Shown here: one piece after another, positions 23,825 to 31,656 of the stretch | Layout: every line of letters starts with the position of its first letter | Numbering within the stretch: position 1 is the stretch's first letter | Source: CAZKTO01 sp964555685 | GTDB lineage: Bacteria > Chloroflexota > Dehalococcoidia > SHYB01 | Length of the DNA stretch: 49,789 bases | Assembly: GCA_964555685.1 (NCBI GenBank) | Contig: CAZKTO010000014.1 | Coordinates: forward strand, 1 to 49,789 | Direction: 5' to 3' | Translations under genes and position numbers: made by a program | Notes under the pieces: model-generated | The model's database searches: none | The model's input: the letters and a program-made list of their open reading frames with translations, nothing else | What the model was told of the DNA's origin: nothing

Positions 23825-25156
23825 ATGAACGCCGACGCCGCCCGCAAGGTGATCGAGGAGTACCAGCGCCTGACGCCGGCCTCGCGGCGGCACTGGGAGC
23901 AGACCAGCCGGTACATCACCGGCGGCTACACCAGCACCGGCGCCATGTCCCCCTACCCCACGTACATCGCCCGCGCCGACGGCCCGTATCTCTACGACGC
24001 CGACGGACGCCGTATCGTGGACTTCATGTGCGGGAGCATGGGCCTGCCGCTGGGCCACAACCCTCCCACGGTCCGGGCCGCCATGCGCCGGCAGATCGGC
24101 AACGGGATGTTCTATACCCTGGCCTCCGTCTACGAGGAGCGGCTGGCCGCCCTCGTCTGCGAGCGGGTGCCCTCCATCGACCGGGTGCGGTTCACCGCCA
24201 GCGGGAGCGAGGCGACGATGTTCGCCCTGCGGGTCGCCCGCGCCGCTACGGGCCGGGGCAAGTTCGGCAAGATGGACGGCGGCTATCACGGGAACTACGA
24301 CGCCGTGTGGCAGGGTCTCGGCGGCACCTACCTGCGCGATCCCTCGAAGACGGCGCTGGGCCTAGAGCCGGGCGTGGAGGGGCAGGTGGTCCGGCTGCGG
24401 TTCAACCACCCGGACCAGTGCGAGGAGGCCATCGAGGCCAACAAGGGCGACCTGGCTGCCATCATCGTCGAGCCGGTCCTTGGAGGCGGCGGGTGCATCC
24501 CGCCCAAGCCCGGCTTTCTCCAGTTCCTGCGCGACATCACCAAGCGGCATGGCATCGTGCTCATCTTCGACGAGATGATCACCCTGGCCATGGCCAAGGG
24601 AGGCGCCCAGGCCTGGTACGGCGTCATTCCGGACATGACGACGGCTGGAAAGTCGGCGGGCGGCGGCGTGCCCATGGGCCTCTTCGGCGGGCGCGAGGAG
24701 CTGATGGCGCTGACGGCGGCGGGTCCCAACGGCGAGCGGCCCATCGTCAACCACGTGGCCACCTACGCCGGCCATCCGCTGGCGATGGCCGCTGGCGCCG
24801 CCGCCATGGAGGCCCTGACGGACGAGACCTACGCCTACCTGCGCGCCATGGGCGACCTCATCCGCACGGAGCTGCGCAAGCTCTTCGCGCGCCTGGAGGC
24901 GCCCATCCAGGTGACGGGCGACGGGCACCTCTTCTGCTACCACTGGAGTGAGCAGGAGGTCTGGGACTGGGAGACGGCCAACGCCGCCAAGAACGAGACT
25001 GTGGGGGTCATCGGCATGTCGCTGTTCACCAAGGGCTACTTCGCCCGCGGGCGGGGGATCGTGACGGCGGCGCACAAGCCCCGGCACATCAAGGGCCTGG
25101 TGGATGCGATGGAGGAGACGCTCGTCGAGCTGGGGCTGGCGCACCGGCGGCTGTAG
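23825..25156 (+). CDS. class III PLP aminotransferase, glutamate-1-semialdehyde aminomutase-like
   Basis: 443 residues of the class III aminotransferase fold. Markers: TASGSEATMFALRVARAATGR (PLP phosphate binding), GGYHGNYD, IIVEPVLGGGG, IFDEMITLAMAKGG, and the Schiff-base lysine in TTAGKSAGGGVPMGLFGG. It is longer than canonical HemL and lacks other haem genes nearby, so it may be one of the many HemL-like aminotransferases acting on other amines or amino acids. The ATG follows GGGAGGAGCC by a few nt. It stands alone on the plus strand. Confidence 0.88.
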   Translation: MNADAARKVIEEYQRLTPASRRHWEQTSRYITGGYTSTGAMSPYPTYIARADGPYLYDADGRRIVDFMCGSMGLPLGHNPPTVRAAMRRQIGNGMFYTLASVYEERLAALVCERVPSIDRVRFTASGSEATMFALRVARAATGRGKFGKMDGGYHGNYDAVWQGLGGTYLRDPSKTALGLEPGVEGQVVRLRFNHPDQCEEAIEANKGDLAAIIVEPVLGGGGCIPPKPGFLQFLRDITKRHGIVLIFDEMITLAMAKGGAQAWYGVIPDMTTAGKSAGGGVPMGLFGGREELMALTAAGPNGERPIVNHVATYAGHPLAMAAGAAAMEALTDETYAYLRAMGDLIRTELRKLFARLEAPIQVTGDGHLFCYHWSEQEVWDWETANAAKNETVGVIGMSLFTKGYFARGRGIVTAAHKPRHIKGLVDAMEETLVELGLAHRRL

Positions 25157-25196
25157 GGGCGGAGCCGGGCCGACATGCCGGCCAGCCGGGCACCCC

Positions 25197-25364
25197 TAGT
25201 ACTCAGTCACCCCGACTCGTCGGGGATGAACCTGCCTCACGCCCCCATCCTAGCCTTCCCCCGTCACGGGGGAAGGGAGGGGATCCTCTCCCCCGTGACG
25301 GGGGAGAGTGAGAGTGGGGGTGAACTCTGGGTCCATCCATCAAATCCACCGTGACTGAGTACTA
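25197..25364. mobile_element. 168-bp MITE-like element with 14-bp perfect terminal inverted repeats
   Basis: TAGTACTCAGTCAC (25197-25210) pairs with GTGACTGAGTACTA (25351-25364). Inside are a CCCCGACTCGTCGGGG palindrome abutting the left terminus (25210-25225), GGGGGAAGG/CCTTCCCCC-type stems (25250-25320), and no gene. The right terminus supplies the TAG stop of the minus-strand tusA-like gene. Confidence 0.65.
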
Positions 25365-25625
25365 CTGTTTCATCTTGCGCACGAAGACCCGAAAGACAGG
25401 CCCCTCGCGCACCATGGCCGCCAGCTCGTGTCCCGTGCGCTTGCACCAGGCGGGCATGTCGGCCTCGATCTGCTCGTCGTCAGACAGCACTTCCAGGACC
25501 TGGCCGGGGCGCATCGCCCTGATCCGCTTGGCGGCCTCCCAGACTGGCACCGGACAGTAGAGGCCCAGGGTGTCCAGGGTCTCGTCGGCGGGCGGGAGCG
25601 GCCCCTCTCCCGTGTCGGGCGCCAT
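25362..25625 (-). CDS. TusA-like sulfur carrier protein
   Basis: 87 residues. The TusA/YeeD fold signature LGLYCPVPVWEAAKRIRAM holds the CPxP motif whose Cys carries persulfide sulfur. A second Cys lies in MPAWCKRTGHEL. It accepts sulfur from cysteine desulfurases for thiouridine, molybdenum cofactor or sulfur metabolism. It starts 10 nt after the stop of the cysteine desulfurase-like gene, so the pair is an operon. The normal family end is near here, but the stop codon comes from the terminal repeat of an adjacent MITE-like element, so the last residues may have been altered. Confidence 0.87.
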   Translation of the reverse strand: MAPDTGEGPLPPADETLDTLGLYCPVPVWEAAKRIRAMRPGQVLEVLSDDEQIEADMPAWCKRTGHELAAMVREGPVFRVFVRKMKQ

Positions 25626-25635
25626 GGACTGGGCT

Positions 25636-26820
25636 CTACCCGGAGCGCGAGAGGGAGCGCAGCCCGGCGATGGCCCGCGGCAGCGCGTCCAAGAGACGTT
25701 CGATCTCCGACGCAGTCGTATCGAGGCCCAGGCCGAAGACGAGGGCGCCGGAGCCCAGATCCTCGCCGACGCCGATGGCCTCCAGCACGTAGGAGTGCTT
25801 GAGGGCCTTGGCGCTGCACGCCGACCCGCTGGCCGCGGCGATGCCGGCGTCCATGAGGAGCGCCAGGACGATGCTCTCGCTCTCCACGCCGTCGATGACG
25901 CAGCTCGCATGGTGGGGGAGCCGCTCGGTTGGATGGCCGGTGACGCGGACGCCCTCGATCCGGCCGAGGCCCTGGAGCAGGGCGTCCCGCAGCGGCAGGA
26001 GGTGGCGCCGGCGCCGGTCCAGGTCGCGCGCGGCGATCTGGGCGGCCCGCCCGAAGCCGACGATGGCCGGGACGTTCTCCGTCCCCGCGCGGCGGCCGTC
26101 CTCCTGGGTGCCGCCCTCGAGGAGCGGCGGCAGGCGCAGGCCGCGCCGGCAATAGAGGGCGCCCGCGCCCTTGGGCCCGTACATGGTGTGGGCGGACAGC
26201 GTGACGAGGTCGGCGCCGATGGCCTGGACGTCGATGGGGACGAAGCCGGCGGTGTTGGCGGCGTCCAGATGGAAGGGGACTCCGGCATCCCGGCAGGCGC
26301 GGGCGATCTCGGCCGCGGGCTCGATGGCGCCGATCTCGTTGCTGGCGTGGGTGATGGAGACCAGGGCCGTATCGGGGCGGAGCGCGCGCCGGACCGCGCC
26401 GGGGTCGACGAGGCCGTGCCGGTCGACGGAGAGGTACGTTACCTGGAAGCCCTGCCGCTCCAGGGTCCGGCACGGGTGCAGGACGGAGAAGTGCTCGATC
26501 TTGCTGGTGACGATGTGCTGGCCGCGGCGCCCCGGCATCTGGGCCACGCCCTTGAGGACCCAGTTGTTGGACTCGGTGGCGGCGGAGGCGAAAAGGATAT
26601 CGCGGGGCGATGGCGCGCCGATAAGCCGGGCGACCTCCCGCCGCGCACTCTCGATGGCCTCCAGGGCATCCTCGCCCGGCGGGTGGGCGCTCTGCGGGTT
26701 GTGGAAGCGCGCGGTGAAGTAGGGCAGCATCGCCTCCACGACCTCTGGGAGGCAGGGAGTTGTCGCCATGTAGTCGAGGTAGACGGGGGCGCTGCTATCG
26801 CCGGGCCGGGGATCGCTCAT
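25636..26820 (-). CDS. cysteine desulfurase homologue (IscS/NifS family) lacking the PLP lysine
   Basis: 394 residues, class V aminotransferase fold, full length. Present: LDYMATTP, SAATESNNWVLKG, the EH pair at 109-110, HLDAAN (Asp186), and the catalytic persulfide Cys335 in SGSACSAKAL. The position that binds PLP as a Schiff base, normally SxHK, reads SAHTMYGPKG, so Thr212 (codon 26185-26187) replaces lysine. The usual Gln after the conserved Asp is Asn189, and the Arg of the IRFSLGR region is absent. Ordinary desulfurase chemistry is therefore unlikely. It might scaffold Fe-S assembly through Cys335, as reported for Archaeoglobus fulgidus IscS, which also lacks the lysine. It is co-transcribed with tusA-like. 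Confidence 0.87.
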   Translation of the reverse strand: MSDPRPGDSSAPVYLDYMATTPCLPEVVEAMLPYFTARFHNPQSAHPPGEDALEAIESARREVARLIGAPSPRDILFASAATESNNWVLKGVAQMPGRRGQHIVTSKIEHFSVLHPCRTLERQGFQVTYLSVDRHGLVDPGAVRRALRPDTALVSITHASNEIGAIEPAAEIARACRDAGVPFHLDAANTAGFVPIDVQAIGADLVTLSAHTMYGPKGAGALYCRRGLRLPPLLEGGTQEDGRRAGTENVPAIVGFGRAAQIAARDLDRRRRHLLPLRDALLQGLGRIEGVRVTGHPTERLPHHASCVIDGVESESIVLALLMDAGIAAASGSACSAKALKHSYVLEAIGVGEDLGSGALVFGLGLDTTASEIERLLDALPRAIAGLRSLSRSG

Positions 26821-26849
26821 GGTGCTCGTAGCATAGCGCAGAAAAGGCG

Positions 26850-26876
26850 CGAGGAGACGGGCTGGCCGTCTCCTCG
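26850..26876 (-). terminator. intrinsic terminator after the A-type Fe-S carrier gene
   Basis: 11-bp perfect stem (26850-26860 / 26866-26876), 5-nt loop, followed on the minus strand by CGCCTTTTC, a short U-tract. It lies between the Fe-S carrier and desulfurase-like genes, implying that the latter may have its own promoter. Confidence 0.65.
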
Positions 26877-26919
26877 TCGATGGCGCCGCTGCACGCTGGG
26901 GCGTGGCGGGCGGTTCTCG

Positions 26920-27255
26920 CTAGGACTTGCCGCAGGCGCATCCGCCGCCGCAGCCGCCACCGCCCGTCTGCATGTTGGGGTTGACGATGGCGAAGCCCGA
27001 GCGCTCCAGGGTCTCCAGGTAGTCGATCTTGGAGCCCTCGAGGATCTGGGCCGTGTCCGGATCGAGGAGGATCTTGAGCCCGGCCGATTCGACCAGCGTG
27101 TCGTCGTCCTGGCGCTCGTTTTCGAGCGTCATCATGTACTGGGGCCCGGAGCAGCTCATACCCGTGACGATGACGCGGAGGGAGGCCTCCGGCTCGCCCT
27201 GCTCCTTCATGATGCCCTGAATCTTCTGGGCGGCCGTTTCGGTGAGGGTGATCAT
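26920..27255 (-). CDS. A-type iron-sulfur carrier (IscA/ErpA/HesB family)
   Basis: 111 residues. The HesB-like fold starts ITLTETAAQKIQGIM. The three conserved cysteines are in GMSCSG (about residue 35) and the C-terminal GGGCGGGCACGKS, which has more Gly and one extra Cys than the usual CGCGxSF ending. These proteins carry iron or Fe-S clusters to apo-proteins. The ATG follows CAGGAGAG by a suitable distance. It is just upstream of the desulfurase-like gene on the same strand, separated by a terminator. No IscU/SufU scaffold is seen nearby. Confidence 0.88.
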   Translation of the reverse strand: MITLTETAAQKIQGIMKEQGEPEASLRVIVTGMSCSGPQYMMTLENERQDDDTLVESAGLKILLDPDTAQILEGSKIDYLETLERSGFAIVNPNMQTGGGGCGGGCACGKS

Positions 27256-27550
27256 GCTGGCGCTCTCCTGGGACCGCTCTGGTCAGGTGTTAGGGTCGGC
27301 TGCATAGGCTAACTGTGCATCGTAGCATGGGTTAAGGGTCCGGTCAAACGGCGACCGCGGCATAGGCACGCCCCCCCATCCTAGCCTTCCCCCGCAGACG
27401 GGGGAAGGAATTGCAGCCCCACCGTGATCGAAAGACCCTGGGACCGGAGCGCTTCGGTAGTGCCGCAGGAAGCGCCCGTGCTATCATGGCTCCGTCCCGC
27501 GTCCTGGGCGCTCCCTGAAGCGCCTGGCCCCGGCGACACGGTGCACACCC
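27256..27550. other. intergenic region upstream of trpB
   Basis: No gene seen. It contains a copy of the CCCCCATCCTAGCCTTCCCCC repeat family (about 27366-27408) also found near 25241, 17546 and 46928. A TATCAT at 27482-27487 is a possible -10, but no good -35 accompanies it. I see no T-box or trp attenuator. Confidence 0.4.
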
Positions 27551-28768
27551 ATGGCCAAACGCAACGCGCCCAGCCAGCCCGCGCTCCCCGACTCGGCCGG
27601 CCACTTCGGCGAGTTCGGCGGCAAGTTCGTGCCCGAGACGCTGATGGCGGCCCTCGAGGAGCTGGAGCGGGCCTACGACGAGGCGCGGCGCGACGACGCC
27701 TTCCGCGAGGAGCTGGACGGGCTCCTGCGGCACTACGTCGGGCGGCCCACGCCCCTCTACTTCGCCCAGAACCTGACGCGGCACGCCGGCGGCGCGCGTA
27801 TCTACCTCAAGCGCGAGGACCTGGCCCACACCGGCGCTCACAAGATCAACAACGCCCTGGGCCAGGGGCTGCTCGCCCGGCGCATGGGCAAGCGCCGCAT
27901 CATCGCCGAGACGGGCGCCGGGCAGCACGGCGTCGCCACGGCGACGGTCTGTGCCATGATGGGCATGGAATGCATCGTCTACATGGGCGAGGAGGACATG
28001 CGGCGGCAGGCGCCCAACGTCTTTCGCATGAAGCTCCTGGGCGCCACCGTCGTCCCCGTGGGCAGCGGCAGCCGAACGCTCAAGGACGCTATCAACGAGA
28101 CGATCCGCGACTGGGTAACCAACGTGCGGACGACGCACTACATCATCGGCAGCGTCGTGGGGCCGCACCCGTACCCGATGATGGTGCGCGACCTCCAATC
28201 GGTCATCGGGCGCGAGGCGCGGGAGCAGTGCCTGGCCCAGGCGGGAAGGCTCCCGGACTACGCCATCGCCTGCGTGGGCGGCGGCAGCAACGCCATCGGC
28301 CTCTTCCACGCCTTCCTGGGCGACGCCGGGGTCAAGCTGGTGGGCGTCGAGGCGGGCGGCCTGGGGATCGCCAGCGGCAAGCATGCGGCTTCGCTCGTCA
28401 GCGGGCGCGTGGGCGTCCTGCACGGGGCCAAGTCCTACGTTCTGCAAGACCGGTGGGGCCAGATCACCGAGACGCACAGCATCTCGGCGGGCCTGGACTA
28501 TCCGGGCGTGGGACCCGAGCACAGCTATCTCAAAGAGACGGGGCGGGCCACCTACGCCGCCATCGAGGACGGACGGGCCGTCGAGGCCTTCCAGCTCCTC
28601 TGCCGCACCGAGGGCATCCTGCCTGCTCTGGAGCCGGCCCACGCCATCGCCTATGCCGTCGACCTCGCCAAGACGCTCCCGCGCGACGCCGTCATCCTGC
28701 TGAACCTGAGCGGCCGGGGCGACAAGGACGTGCATACCGTCGCCCAGGCGCTGGGCGTCGAGGGCTGA
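27551..28768 (+). CDS. trpB: tryptophan synthase beta chain
   Basis: 405 residues, the TrpB1 type. It makes tryptophan from indole and serine. Motifs: GEFGGKFVPETLM at the N-terminus, the PLP lysine in HTGAHKINNALGQ, ETGAGQHGVATA, and the phosphate-binding glycine loop CVGGGSNAIG. The COMM-domain-like interface for TrpA is intact in length. No trpA or other trp gene is adjacent; two SDR genes follow instead, the first only 3 nt downstream. It could still pair with a TrpA encoded elsewhere. Confidence 0.95.
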   Translation: MAKRNAPSQPALPDSAGHFGEFGGKFVPETLMAALEELERAYDEARRDDAFREELDGLLRHYVGRPTPLYFAQNLTRHAGGARIYLKREDLAHTGAHKINNALGQGLLARRMGKRRIIAETGAGQHGVATATVCAMMGMECIVYMGEEDMRRQAPNVFRMKLLGATVVPVGSGSRTLKDAINETIRDWVTNVRTTHYIIGSVVGPHPYPMMVRDLQSVIGREAREQCLAQAGRLPDYAIACVGGGSNAIGLFHAFLGDAGVKLVGVEAGGLGIASGKHAASLVSGRVGVLHGAKSYVLQDRWGQITETHSISAGLDYPGVGPEHSYLKETGRATYAAIEDGRAVEAFQLLCRTEGILPALEPAHAIAYAVDLAKTLPRDAVILLNLSGRGDKDVHTVAQALGVEG

Positions 28769-28771
28769 CGG

Positions 28772-29530
28772 ATGCGGCTCCAGGGCAAGGTTGCGCTGGT
28801 CACGGGCGCCGCCTCGGGCATGGGGCGGGCCATCGCGCTGCGCTACGCCCGCGAGGGGGCGCAGGTGGCCCTGGTGGACATCGACCGCGCCGGGGGGCGC
28901 CAGGTCGAGCGCCAGATCCGCGATACGGGCGGCGAGGCGCTCTTCATCCGGTGCGACGTCTCCAAGGCCGGCGAGGCCAGGGAGGCCGTGGCCGCCACGG
29001 TGCGCCGGTTCGGCAGGCTGCACATCCTGGTGAACAACGCCGGCGTCATGGACCCGGGCGACGGTCTTATCGAGAGCATAGCGGAGGAGACCTGGGACCG
29101 GGTCATGGGCGTGAACCTGAAGGGCGCGTTCTACTTCTGCAAGTTCGCCATCCCGGAGATCGTCACCTGCGGCGGCGGCGCGGTCATCAACATCGCCTCG
29201 ACGGCCGGGATCACGGCCACGGAGTGGGCGGCCTACGGCGCCAGCAAGGGGGCGCTCATCGCCATGACCCGAGCCGTGGCCCGCCAGTACGGGCCCAAGA
29301 AGGTCCGGGCCGTGGCCATCTGCCCCGGCGCCATCGATACGCCTCTGACGAAGAGGACGCGGGAGGCCCGGAGCGAACGCGACGCGCGGCCCCTGACCTT
29401 CCCCATCATGCTTGATCGCCTCGGCCGCCCGGAGGAGGTGGCGGACGCCGCCCTCTTCCTGGCCTCCGACGACGCGTCCTATATCACGGCGGCGGTCTTC
29501 CCGGTGGACGGCGGCCGGACGGCCATGTGA
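28772..29530 (+). CDS. short-chain dehydrogenase/reductase
   Basis: 252 residues, classical SDR. NAD(P) binding TGAASGMGRAIA (residues 10-21) with Asp at the end of strand 2 (VALVDIDRA), favouring NAD(H). NNAGV, the catalytic Ser in NIASTAG, and YGASKGA (Tyr/Lys) follow, with a C-terminal FPVDGGRTAM. The substrate is unknown. It lies 3 nt after trpB and is probably co-transcribed. The second SDR at 29767 is similar in length and motifs and may be a paralogue. Confidence 0.9.
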   Translation: MRLQGKVALVTGAASGMGRAIALRYAREGAQVALVDIDRAGGRQVERQIRDTGGEALFIRCDVSKAGEAREAVAATVRRFGRLHILVNNAGVMDPGDGLIESIAEETWDRVMGVNLKGAFYFCKFAIPEIVTCGGGAVINIASTAGITATEWAAYGASKGALIAMTRAVARQYGPKKVRAVAICPGAIDTPLTKRTREARSERDARPLTFPIMLDRLGRPEEVADAALFLASDDASYITAAVFPVDGGRTAM

Positions 29531-29766
29531 GGGAAAAGGGACTGGGAGCTAGGGACTGGTTGCAGAAATGCGCGAACACTCGGCAGCCCTCTCCCCCGGC
29601 CCCTCTCCGACGCGGAGAGGGGAGTGGATTTCCCCCTTCCCGCACCGGGAAGGGGGCCAGGGGGTTAGGGTGCCCTCGGGCCTGGGCTTACCCGTCAACT
29701 CCATGGGCCTCAAGCGTCGTTACGCTGATTTAGCAAAGTAGGTACTAGGAACGAGGAGCTGGGGAC

Positions 29767-30534
29767 GTGCGTCTGAAGGACAAGGTGGCCATCGTGACGG
29801 GCGGGGGCTCGGGGATCGGGCGCGCGTCGGCGCTGCGTCTGGCGCAGGAGGGGGCGCGGGTCACCGTGGCCGACGTGGCCGAGGAGCAGGGGCGCGAGAC
29901 GCTGCGGCTCCTCGAGGCGAAGGGCGGCGCCGGGCTCTTCGTCCGCACGGACGTGGCCCGCGCGGCCGATGTCGAACGTATGGTCCGGGAGACGGTCCGT
30001 CGCTTCGGCGGGCTCCACGTGCTCCTCGCCAACGCCGGCATCTACTCGCCACGCGATCGGAGCATCGTGGAGATCGACGAGGCGGTCTTCGACCAGGTCA
30101 TGGGCGTGAACCTGAAGGGCGTCTTCCTCTGCTGCAAGTACGCCGTGCTGGAGATCGTGAAGAGCGGCGGCGGCTCCATCGTCATGCTCTCGTCGTCGGG
30201 CGCGCTGGTGGGCTCCCACACGACGGCCTACTCGACGAGCAAAGGCGGGGTGATCTCGCTGGCCCGGGCCGTGGCGCGCCAGTACGCCAAGCGGGGCGTG
30301 CGGGCCAACGCCCTCCTGCCCGGCCCCATCGATACGCCGATCCACATCGACGTGCGGGCCGCGCTCAAGGAGGCCGCCCCGCCGGGGCAGCCGGCCTACC
30401 GCAAGACGCCGATGCTCGAGCGATGGGGCAACCCCGACGAGGTGGCCGCGCTGGTGGCCTTCCTCGCCTCGGACGAGGCGTCGTACGTCACCGGGGCGGC
30501 GCTCACCGTCGACGGCGGCCTGACGGCTGTCTAG
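29767..30534 (+). CDS. short-chain dehydrogenase/reductase
   Basis: 255 residues, classical SDR with TGGGSGIGRASA, NAGIYSP (usually NNAG, here ANAG), catalytic Ser in MLSSSGA and YSTSKGG. The end is AALTVDGGLTAV. It starts at a GTG. The 234-nt gap upstream (29531-29766) holds only CCCTCTCC/GGGAAGGG-type repeats. The last 33 nt before the final codons (30495-30527) are duplicated exactly at 31596-31628, on the far side of terC. Confidence 0.9.
   Translation: MRLKDKVAIVTGGGSGIGRASALRLAQEGARVTVADVAEEQGRETLRLLEAKGGAGLFVRTDVARAADVERMVRETVRRFGGLHVLLANAGIYSPRDRSIVEIDEAVFDQVMGVNLKGVFLCCKYAVLEIVKSGGGSIVMLSSSGALVGSHTTAYSTSKGGVISLARAVARQYAKRGVRANALLPGPIDTPIHIDVRAALKEAAPPGQPAYRKTPMLERWGNPDEVAALVAFLASDEASYVTGAALTVDGGLTAV
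30495..30527 (+). repeat. 33-bp direct repeat, left copy (3' end of SDR gene)
   Basis: Identical to 31596-31628. The two copies enclose the terC gene. After the identical block both continue to a TAG stop in the same frame (30534 and 31635). Confidence 0.85.
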
Positions 30535-30554
30535 CGCACGGAAGGCTGCCGCCG

Positions 30555-31535
30555 CTATGCACGGGGCGGGTCTATTCCGTCGGCGGCAAGGGGCGCGACC
30601 GGTTCCCCGCTGGGCGATTCGTACCTCCTGCGCGCTGCCACCAGGGACGCTGCGATGGACACCAAGAGCACTCCGGCAATCACGCCCAGCGAGATGCCGA
30701 TGGGCACCTTGTACACGTCAGTCAGCAGCATCTTCGTGCCCACCCACACTAGGACCGCCGCCAGGCCATAGTGCAGGTAGCTGAACATCCCCATCACCCC
30801 GGCCAGGGCAAAGTACAGCGCTCGCAGGCCCAGGATGGCGAAGACGTTGGACGTGTAGACGATGAAGGGATCGTCCGTGATGGCCAGGACGGCTGGGATC
30901 GAGTCGATGGCGAAGACCAGGTCCGTGGTCTCCACGGCCAGCAGGACGATGAAGAGCGGCGTGGCGAAGCGCTTGGCGTTGCGGGTGATGAAGAATTTGT
31001 CCCCTTCATAATCCTGGGTGACGGGCATGACCTTTCGGAACACCTTGATGACCGGGTTCCGCTCCGGATGGATTTCCTTGTCCTTCTCACGCGCTAGCCG
31101 CAGGCCCGTGAAGATCAGGAAGCCGCCAAAAATGTAGATGAGGAAGTGGAAGTGATCCAGAAGCGTGATCCCAGCGCCAATGAGGATGGCGCGCATGATG
31201 AGAGCGCCCAGGATGCCCCAGAACAGCACCTTGTGATGGTACTGGCGCGGAACGTTGAAGTACGTGAAGATCAGGATAAAGACGAAGATGTTGTCGACGC
31301 TGAGGGACTTCTCGATCAGGTAGGCCGTGAGGAACCGGAGTGCGGGATCGGAGCCCTCCTGAATCCACACGCCCAGGTTGAAGAGGAGCGCCAGGCTGAT
31401 CCACACGGCGCTCCAGACCAGGGCCTCCTTGAGCTTGACCGTGTGGCTGTGCCGGTGGAACACCCCCAGGTCCAGGGCCAGCATGCCCACGACCACCACG
31501 CCGAAGACGATCCACAGAACCAGCTCGGCAGACAT
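30555..31535 (-). CDS. TerC-family integral membrane protein
   Basis: About 326 residues with some eight membrane helices. Signature motifs: EKSLSVDNIFVF with acidic residues in a helix, and VETTDLVFAIDSIPAVLAI. TerC proteins are linked to tellurite resistance and to Mn2+ export that protects exoenzyme metalation. The ATG at 31535 was preferred to 31538 because GGAGG is 4 nt upstream of it and only 1 nt from the earlier ATG. It is opposite in strand to the SDR gene. The 33-bp direct repeats on both sides and slightly lower GC suggest insertion here. Confidence 0.9.
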   Translation of the reverse strand: MSAELVLWIVFGVVVVGMLALDLGVFHRHSHTVKLKEALVWSAVWISLALLFNLGVWIQEGSDPALRFLTAYLIEKSLSVDNIFVFILIFTYFNVPRQYHHKVLFWGILGALIMRAILIGAGITLLDHFHFLIYIFGGFLIFTGLRLAREKDKEIHPERNPVIKVFRKVMPVTQDYEGDKFFITRNAKRFATPLFIVLLAVETTDLVFAIDSIPAVLAITDDPFIVYTSNVFAILGLRALYFALAGVMGMFSYLHYGLAAVLVWVGTKMLLTDVYKVPIGISLGVIAGVLLVSIAASLVAARRRYESPSGEPVAPLAADGIDPPRA

Positions 31536-31595
31536 CATTCCTCCGAATGGGTGGGCGCCGCTTTACCTGCGGCACGAGCCGCGCTGTCCGTGGAC

Positions 31596-31628
31596 GGCGG
31601 CGCTCACCGTCGACGGCGGCCTGACGGC
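31596..31628 (+). repeat. 33-bp direct repeat, right copy (orphan SDR 3' end)
   Basis: Encodes AALTVDGGLT in frame with a stop at 31635, but no SDR gene body precedes it; terC's upstream region does. It is a remnant left by duplication or insertion. Confidence 0.85.
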
Positions 31629-31656
31629 GGTGTAGGGGCCCTGGCGAGGGTGGCCG

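Noticed and set aside
27256..27550. T-box or trp attenuator ahead of trpB
   Set aside because: No specifier loop, T-box sequence or leader peptide rich in Trp codons was seen.
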